Assembly: GCA_035524495.1 (NCBI GenBank)
Contig: DATKOR010000062.1
Span: forward strand, 1 to 17,556
Direction of reading: 5' to 3'
Source of the DNA: CAIKZZ01 sp035524495
Lineage (GTDB): Bacteria; Pseudomonadota; Gammaproteobacteria; Steroidobacterales; Steroidobacteraceae
DNA: 17,556 nucleotides
The notes beneath the pieces were generated by a model, which did not search any database, had not been told where the DNA came from, and saw only the letters and a list, made by a program, of their open reading frames with translations. Made by a program: the position numbers and the translations under genes. Positions 14,203 through 17,556 of this stretch are shown one piece after another (the stretch's first letter is position 1; each line of letters opens with the position of its first letter).

Positions 14203-15264
14203 ATGATCTTCCGGCAGCTCTTCGATCCGGCCTCATCCACCTACACCTACCTGCTCGGCGATCCGGCGACCGGCGAGGCGCTGGTCGTCGATCCGGTGCT
14301 CGAGCACTGGCAGCGCGATGCGGCGCTGCTGCGCGAACTTGGCCTCGGGCCCACGACGACGCTCGAGACGCACGTGCACGCCGATCACGTGACCGGGGCG
14401 TGGTGGCTGAAGCGCGAGTTCGGCTGCGAGATCGCGCTGTCGGCACGCAGCGGCGCCGAGGGCGTGGACCGTGCGCTGCGCCACGACGACCGCGTGCGCT
14501 TCGGACGACGCCACGTGCAGGTGCGTGAGACGCCGGGCCACACGGCCGGTTGCCTGACCTTCGTGCTCGACGATGCGAGTCTCGCGCTGACGGGCGACTG
14601 CCTGCTGATTCGCGGCACCGGCCGCACGGACTTCCAGCAGGGCGATCCGCGCGCGATGTTCCGCTCGATCCGCGATCAGATCATGACGCTTCCGGCCACG
14701 TGCCTCCTGTATCCGGCGCACGACTATCGGGGACTCGCGTCCAGCAGCGTCGGCGAGGAACGTCGCTTCAACCCGCGCATCGCCGACAGCGTCGGCGAGG
14801 ACGACTTCGTCGGGCACATGAAGAACCTGAACCTGCCGCACCCGAAGCTGCTCGACATCGCGGTGCCGGCAAATCTCAGGGTCGGCCGTCCGGACGCAGG
14901 CGTCGAGCAGCAGCGCCGCCCCGAGTGGGCGCCGCTGCGCTTCACGGTCGCGGGGATCTGGGAGATCGAGCCCGGCGCGCTCGCAGAGCTGCCCGGGCGC
15001 GTGCAGGTCGTCGACGTGCGGACCGCCGACGAGTACTCGGGCCCGCTCGGCCATATCGGTGGCGCGCGCCTGATCCCGCTCGAAGATCTGCCGGCCCACG
15101 CCAGTGAGCTTGCCGGCGATACGCCGGTCGTCGTCGTCTGCCGCAGCGGCTCGCGCTCAGCCCAGGGGGTGGTGCTGCTGCAGAAGGCAGGAATCAAGCG
15201 GGTCGCGAACCTCGCAGGCGGCATGCTGCGCTGGACCGCCGAGCACCACGCGGTCGAGAGCTGA
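14203..15264 (+). CDS. Persulfide dioxygenase (ETHE1-type) fused to rhodanese
   Basis: A 353-residue fusion. Residues 1-240 form the metallo-beta-lactamase persulfide dioxygenase, which oxidises glutathione persulfide to sulfite with Fe(II). The iron ligands are H57 (in ETHVHADHVTGA), H113 (in TPGHTAGC) and D132 (in LTGDCLLIRGTGRTD). Their spacing equals that of human ETHE1 (H79, H135, D154), and H173 (YPAHDY) completes the family site. Residues about 258-353 form a rhodanese domain with catalytic C313 in VVCRSGSRSA. Known bacterial fusions of this kind couple persulfide oxidation to sulfur transfer between persulfide and thiosulfate. AGAGGA lies 8-9 bases upstream of the ATG. The gene has its own candidate promoter, converges with the dodecin gene, and lies near a TauE/SafE exporter. 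Confidence 0.95.
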   Translation: MIFRQLFDPASSTYTYLLGDPATGEALVVDPVLEHWQRDAALLRELGLGPTTTLETHVHADHVTGAWWLKREFGCEIALSARSGAEGVDRALRHDDRVRFGRRHVQVRETPGHTAGCLTFVLDDASLALTGDCLLIRGTGRTDFQQGDPRAMFRSIRDQIMTLPATCLLYPAHDYRGLASSSVGEERRFNPRIADSVGEDDFVGHMKNLNLPHPKLLDIAVPANLRVGRPDAGVEQQRRPEWAPLRFTVAGIWEIEPGALAELPGRVQVVDVRTADEYSGPLGHIGGARLIPLEDLPAHASELAGDTPVVVVCRSGSRSAQGVVLLQKAGIKRVANLAGGMLRWTAEHHAVES

Positions 15265-15285
15265 GCGCGCCGCCGGCGGGATGCG

Positions 15286-15501
15286 TTACTTTTCCGGCTC
15301 GTACTTGAACGAGACCTTGACGCGCGCGCGGTAGGCCTTGACCTTGCCGTTCTCGATCACGACGTCGAGCTCGCCGACCTCGGCGACGCGCAGGTCGCGC
15401 AGCGTCTTCGACGCGCGCGCAATCGCCGCCGACGCGGCCTTCTCCCACGAGTCCGTGCTCGTGCCTACGAGTTCGATCACCTTGTAGACGCTCTCGGCCA
15501 T
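15286..15501 (-). CDS. Dodecin-family protein, Mycobacterium Rv0379-like
   Basis: The 71-residue protein shows the dodecin signature: VYKVIELVGTSTDSWEKAA, ARASKTLRDLRVAEV, then VVIENGKVKAYRARVKVSF. Dodecins form hollow dodecamers that store flavin. The canonical flavin-stacking tryptophan in the LDWFEV segment is replaced: this protein reads LRVAEV. It thus resembles the Rv0379-type group, whose ligand may be calcium or another flavin mode, and flavin binding here is uncertain. The ATG at 15501 has GGAG 9 bases upstream. It ends 21 bp from the convergent persulfide dioxygenase gene and starts 143 bp downstream of the exporter on the same strand. Confidence 0.92.
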   Translation of the reverse strand: MAESVYKVIELVGTSTDSWEKAASAAIARASKTLRDLRVAEVGELDVVIENGKVKAYRARVKVSFKYEPEK

Positions 15502-15532
15502 GGCGGTTCTCCCGTCGCTGTTGTTGGTAGGG

Positions 15533-15548
15533 GCGCGGCGAGCCGCGC
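15533..15548 (-). repeat. Leader hairpin upstream of dodecin
   Basis: GCGCGG and CCGCGC flank a 4-base loop, 31 bases upstream of the dodecin start. It could be a 5' leader hairpin of dodecin mRNA or a weak transcript end of the upstream exporter. Confidence 0.25.
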
Positions 15549-15590
15549 TCGCGACATCATGCGCCCGGTGGCAAGCGACCGGAAGGTGCG

Positions 15591-15617
15591 ATTCGCGCGA
15601 AGCAGCTGGCCGCGAAT
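15591..15617. repeat. 7-bp inverted repeat between exporter and dodecin
   Basis: ATTCGCG (15591-15597) and CGCGAAT (15611-15617) are perfect inverted arms with a 13-base spacer, in the 143-bp gap before dodecin and after the exporter stop. It is either an operator or a transcript-end hairpin. There is no T-tract. Confidence 0.35.
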
Positions 15618-15644
15618 TGGTGCGTTGCGGCGCCGCGCGCGCCA

Positions 15645-16439
15645 TCACCAGTAGTGGACCGCCATCCGCGTCGCGAGCGCGTAGAGGAGCAGCGCGAAGA
15701 TCCGCTTCAGCACCGGTACCGGCAGCCGATGGGCGAGGCGTGCACCGGCGAAGGCCGCCGGCGTGCTCGCGACGATCAGCGCGAGAAAAGCCGGCACGTA
15801 GACGAAGCCGACGGTGAGCGTCGGCAGGTCGGGTGCGTGCCAGCCCGAGACGATGTAGCCGAGCGTGCCGACGAGCACGACCGGGATGGCCATCGCGGCG
15901 CCGGTCCCGATCGCCGTCAGCATCGGCACCCCGCAGTGGAGCATCCACGGCACGGTCAGGAACGCGCCGCCCGCGGACACGAGTCCACAGACGATCCCGA
16001 TCAGCAGGCCGGTCAGCAGCGTCGCTGCCGGGCCCGGCAGCGACGCGGTCGCCGACGCCCGGCGGCCGAGCAGCAGCTGGGTCGCGCCGCCATAGACGAT
16101 CACCGCAAATGCGAGCGCGAGACCGCGCTGCGGAACGAGGCCGCTCGCGAGCGAGGACAGCAAGGATCCCGCGACCATGCCGGGCGCAAGGCGCGCCGCA
16201 ACCGCCCAGTCGACGGCGCCGCGGACGTGGTGGGCGCGCACGCTCGCGCTCGCGGTAACGACGGCCGAGGCCATCGCGGTCCCAAGCGCGAGATGCACGT
16301 CGTGGCCGGCCGCGAGCCTTTGGGCATCGAACAAGGTCGCGAGCATCGGCACGAGCGTCATGCCGCCGCCGATGCCAAGCAGGCCCGACAGGAGCCCGAC
16401 CAGCGCACCGGCCGCGAGGTAGGCGATGAGCCAGATCAC
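15645..16439 (-). CDS. TauE/SafE-family sulfite (or organosulfonate) exporter
   Basis: A 264-residue integral membrane protein of the TauE/SafE family with about eight hydrophobic helices. The family signature occurs near the N terminus (GLLSGLLGIGGGMTLVPML) and again in the second half (IGIVCGLVSAGGAFLTVPWML), as expected from the internal repeat. Members export sulfite or sulfoacetate-type anions. The location beside persulfide dioxygenase, whose product is sulfite, supports sulfite as substrate. I use the GTG at 16439 because the first helix starts right after it. The in-frame ATG at 16514 would add 25 Arg/Pro-rich residues and overlap the reductase gene. There is no Shine-Dalgarno sequence; an 18-bp GC hairpin sits directly before the start. 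Confidence 0.88.
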   Translation of the reverse strand: MIWLIAYLAAGALVGLLSGLLGIGGGMTLVPMLATLFDAQRLAAGHDVHLALGTAMASAVVTASASVRAHHVRGAVDWAVAARLAPGMVAGSLLSSLASGLVPQRGLALAFAVIVYGGATQLLLGRRASATASLPGPAATLLTGLLIGIVCGLVSAGGAFLTVPWMLHCGVPMLTAIGTGAAMAIPVVLVGTLGYIVSGWHAPDLPTLTVGFVYVPAFLALIVASTPAAFAGARLAHRLPVPVLKRIFALLLYALATRMAVHYW

Positions 16440-16441
16440 GT

Positions 16442-16476
16442 GCCGGGCGCCCGAGCGTGCGGGCCTTGCGCCCGGC
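16442..16476 (-). promoter_or_regulatory. GC hairpin directly before the TauE/SafE start codon
   Basis: GCCGGGCGC (16442-16450) and GCGCCCGGC (16468-16476) form a perfect 9-bp stem with a 17-base loop. It fills most of the 43-bp gap between the reductase stop and the exporter GTG. It could sequester the exporter ribosome-binding region or end the reductase transcript. Confidence 0.4.
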
Positions 16477-16482
16477 GACCCC

Positions 16483-17034
16483 TCATCCGCGCGCCGCCGG
16501 AACGTAGGTCGCAACGACCACGCCGCTGCCGAAGGTGCGGGTCGACGCGAGCTTGAGCGGATGGCGGCGCGTGATCCCGGCGAGCAGCGAGTGTCCGGCC
16601 CCGAGCAGTACCGGAGTGAAGACGACGCGCAGCTCGTCGAGCAGCGAGCGATCGAGAAACTCGGCGGCGAGCCCGCTCGCGCCGACCCACAAGAGGCCGT
16701 CGCCGGGCGCGCGCCGCAGCGCCGCGACCTCCTCCTCGATCGGTCGCGTCGCGAGGCGCGAGTTCTCCCAGCGCACCTCCTTCAGCCGGCGCGAGAACAC
16801 GAGCTTCGGCGTGCCGTTCATGTAGCGCTTGACGAGGTCGTCGTCGGCGGTCGGCCAGTAGCTCGCCATCAGCTCGTAGTTGCGCCCGCCCATGATCAGC
16901 ACTTCGGCGGCGGCGAGAGTCTCGATCACGAACGCCTTCAACTCGCCGTCAAAGAGGTGCCAGTCGAGCTCGCGATTTGGTCCCTCGAAGTAACCGTCGA
17001 GCGACACCGACAGCTGGCAGATGATCTTCTTCAA
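16483..17034 (-). CDS. RibD C-terminal / dihydrofolate reductase-like protein
   Basis: A 183-residue protein of the RibD_C/DHFR-like superfamily (YwjB/YyaP type), probably an NADPH-dependent reductase; its physiological substrate is unknown. It opens with KKIICQLSVSLDGYFEGPN (the DHFR-like first strand and substrate loop). LIMGGRNYELMASYWP, GTPKLVFSRRL, LLWVGASGLAAEFL (nucleotide-binding GASGL turn) and RVVFTPVLLGAGHSLL follow. The start codon is TTG, preceded by the strong Shine-Dalgarno sequence AGGGGGG at 5-base spacing, so TTG use is well supported. It lies 77 bp after an ArsR-type gene on the same strand, and a regulator-plus-reductase pairing of this kind is common. It is also just upstream of the TauE/SafE gene. 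Confidence 0.9.
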   Translation of the reverse strand: MKKIICQLSVSLDGYFEGPNRELDWHLFDGELKAFVIETLAAAEVLIMGGRNYELMASYWPTADDDLVKRYMNGTPKLVFSRRLKEVRWENSRLATRPIEEEVAALRRAPGDGLLWVGASGLAAEFLDRSLLDELRVVFTPVLLGAGHSLLAGITRRHPLKLASTRTFGSGVVVATYVPAARG

Positions 17035-17097
17035 GCGGTCCCCCCTGGAACGACAGCCTAAGAGAAGTGCCGGCGGCAGTCACCGGCGGCGGATTTG

Positions 17098-17103
17098 ATC
17101 ATA
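17098..17103 (-). promoter_or_regulatory. Candidate -10 box before the reductase gene
   Basis: TATGAT on the minus strand matches the -10 consensus at five of six positions, about 64 bases before the TTG start. The -35 region is only a partial match (CCGACA at a long 19-base spacing). It could serve the reductase separately from the ArsR gene. Confidence 0.25.
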
Positions 17104-17111
17104 CGGCGCTG

Positions 17112-17556
17112 TTACGAGCGTGTGTCGGACGCCAGCAATTCCGGCAGGTATCGGCCGAGGTGCCTGCCACCGGCCGGCGTCAGCGCGATCGCGCGGCCAT
17201 GGCTGCGGCGCAGCCAGCGGCGCGCCAGGAAATGCTGCAACGCCTGGTCGGCGAGCTGGCCGGCGAGGTGGTCGCGTCGCTCCGACCAGTCCATGCACGC
17301 GTAGGCGTAGCGCCGGCGCGCTGTCGGCGGCGCCGGCTGCATGCCGAGCCGCCCGAACCATTCGATCCCCGCGTCCGTCAGCAGGAAGCCGTCGGGCGAA
17401 GACTCGAGCGCGGCGCTGGCGACCAGCGCGTCGTAGAGCGCGACGCCGAGACGTCCCGCGAGGTGCCCGTAACAGCAGCGACCGTCGCGCAGCGAGCGCC
17501 GCTCCACGCGCATCCACGACTCGGCGCGACTGCCGCGCTCCGCGATCAGCGCGAGT
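17112..17556 (-). CDS. ArsR-type winged helix-turn-helix regulator, 5' part missing
   Basis: The C-terminal 148 or so residues of a winged-helix regulator are visible; the frame is open to the window edge, so the N-terminal DNA-binding part is outside. The recognisable segment LIAERGSRAESW, followed by MRVERRSLRDGRCCYGHLAG with RLGVALYDALV, is the characteristic second half of a group of ArsR-family proteins. It is followed by FLLTDAGIEWFG, a CMDWSERRDHLAG segment and a terminal RWLRRSHGRAIALTPAGGRHL. Several Cys/His residues (C33-C34-type pair, C-M-D-W) could bind metal or sense redox, but that is inference. It precedes the RibD/DHFR-like gene on the same strand and may control it. Confidence 0.8.
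   Translation of the reverse strand, partial: LALIAERGSRAESWMRVERRSLRDGRCCYGHLAGRLGVALYDALVASAALESSPDGFLLTDAGIEWFGRLGMQPAPPTARRRYAYACMDWSERRDHLAGQLADQALQHFLARRWLRRSHGRAIALTPAGGRHLGRYLPELLASDTRS

Noticed and set aside
15265..15285. GC palindrome CCGCCGGCGG between the convergent dioxygenase and dodecin genes as a terminator
   Set aside because: The palindrome has no loop and no T-tract, so it cannot form a convincing hairpin.
16440..16514. In-frame ATG at 16514 as start of the TauE/SafE gene
   Set aside because: It would overlap the reductase gene and add 25 Arg/Pro-rich residues before the first membrane helix.
1..17556. CRISPR array, tRNA, insertion sequence or phage genes
   Set aside because: No regularly spaced repeats, cloverleaf-like segments, transposase motifs or terminal inverted repeats were seen by eye.

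Overview
The window is very GC-rich, coding-dense DNA from a Gram-negative bacterium. MSHA-type pilus biogenesis genes, a TonB-dependent receptor, periplasmic YceI proteins, a TlpA-type thioredoxin and a persulfide dioxygenase-rhodanese fusion together point to an aerobic proteobacterium. A gamma- or betaproteobacterium is most likely, but the sequence does not fix the genus. Both edges cut genes (a MshJ-like gene on the left, an ArsR-type regulator on the right). No tRNA, rRNA, CRISPR array, transposase or phage gene was seen. No gene-free stretch exceeds 300 bases; the longest are 7923-8164 and 8873-9117, and both hold regulatory-looking structure described below.

Layout. (1) 1-1950, minus: the start of an MSHA pilus operon, mshI (PilM-like), a PilN-like gene and mshJ (PilO-like), the inner-membrane assembly platform. 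(2) 2088-4253, minus: a membrane-anchored triple-PAS protein without any kinase or other output domain, followed by a NarL/LuxR response regulator. (3) 4362-6092, minus: a tight operon yceI - cytochrome b561 - yceI. (4) 6253-7922: a LysR regulator divergent from a triple iron-sulfur protein (one Fer4_19-type domain plus two CDGSH motifs). (5) 7923-8872: a 54-residue orphan ORF with an inverted repeat around a -10-like box upstream and a strong hairpin over its stop codon, converging on a small secreted protein of an uncharacterised family. (6) 9118-14138: a TonB-dependent receptor divergent from an amidohydrolase - TlpA thioredoxin - flavodoxin-like operon, plausibly an uptake and degradation locus for a peptide-like or cyclic-amide substrate. 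(7) 14203-16439: an ETHE1-type persulfide dioxygenase fused to rhodanese, a dodecin, and a TauE/SafE-type exporter, which together suggest oxidation of persulfide to sulfite and sulfite export. (8) 16483-17556, minus: a RibD/DHFR-like reductase with a TTG start, downstream of a truncated ArsR-type regulator.

All of this is read by eye. Family assignments rest on motifs and length. Promoters and hairpins were found by manual matching, so they are candidates. None of the candidate terminators has a clear T-tract, so they are weak as intrinsic terminators. No single system is demonstrably new. The most unusual items are the PAS protein without an output domain paired with a response regulator, the triple Fe-S protein with its divergent LysR gene, the sulfur cluster with a dodecin that lacks the usual flavin tryptophan, and the small ORF with its paired regulatory dyads.
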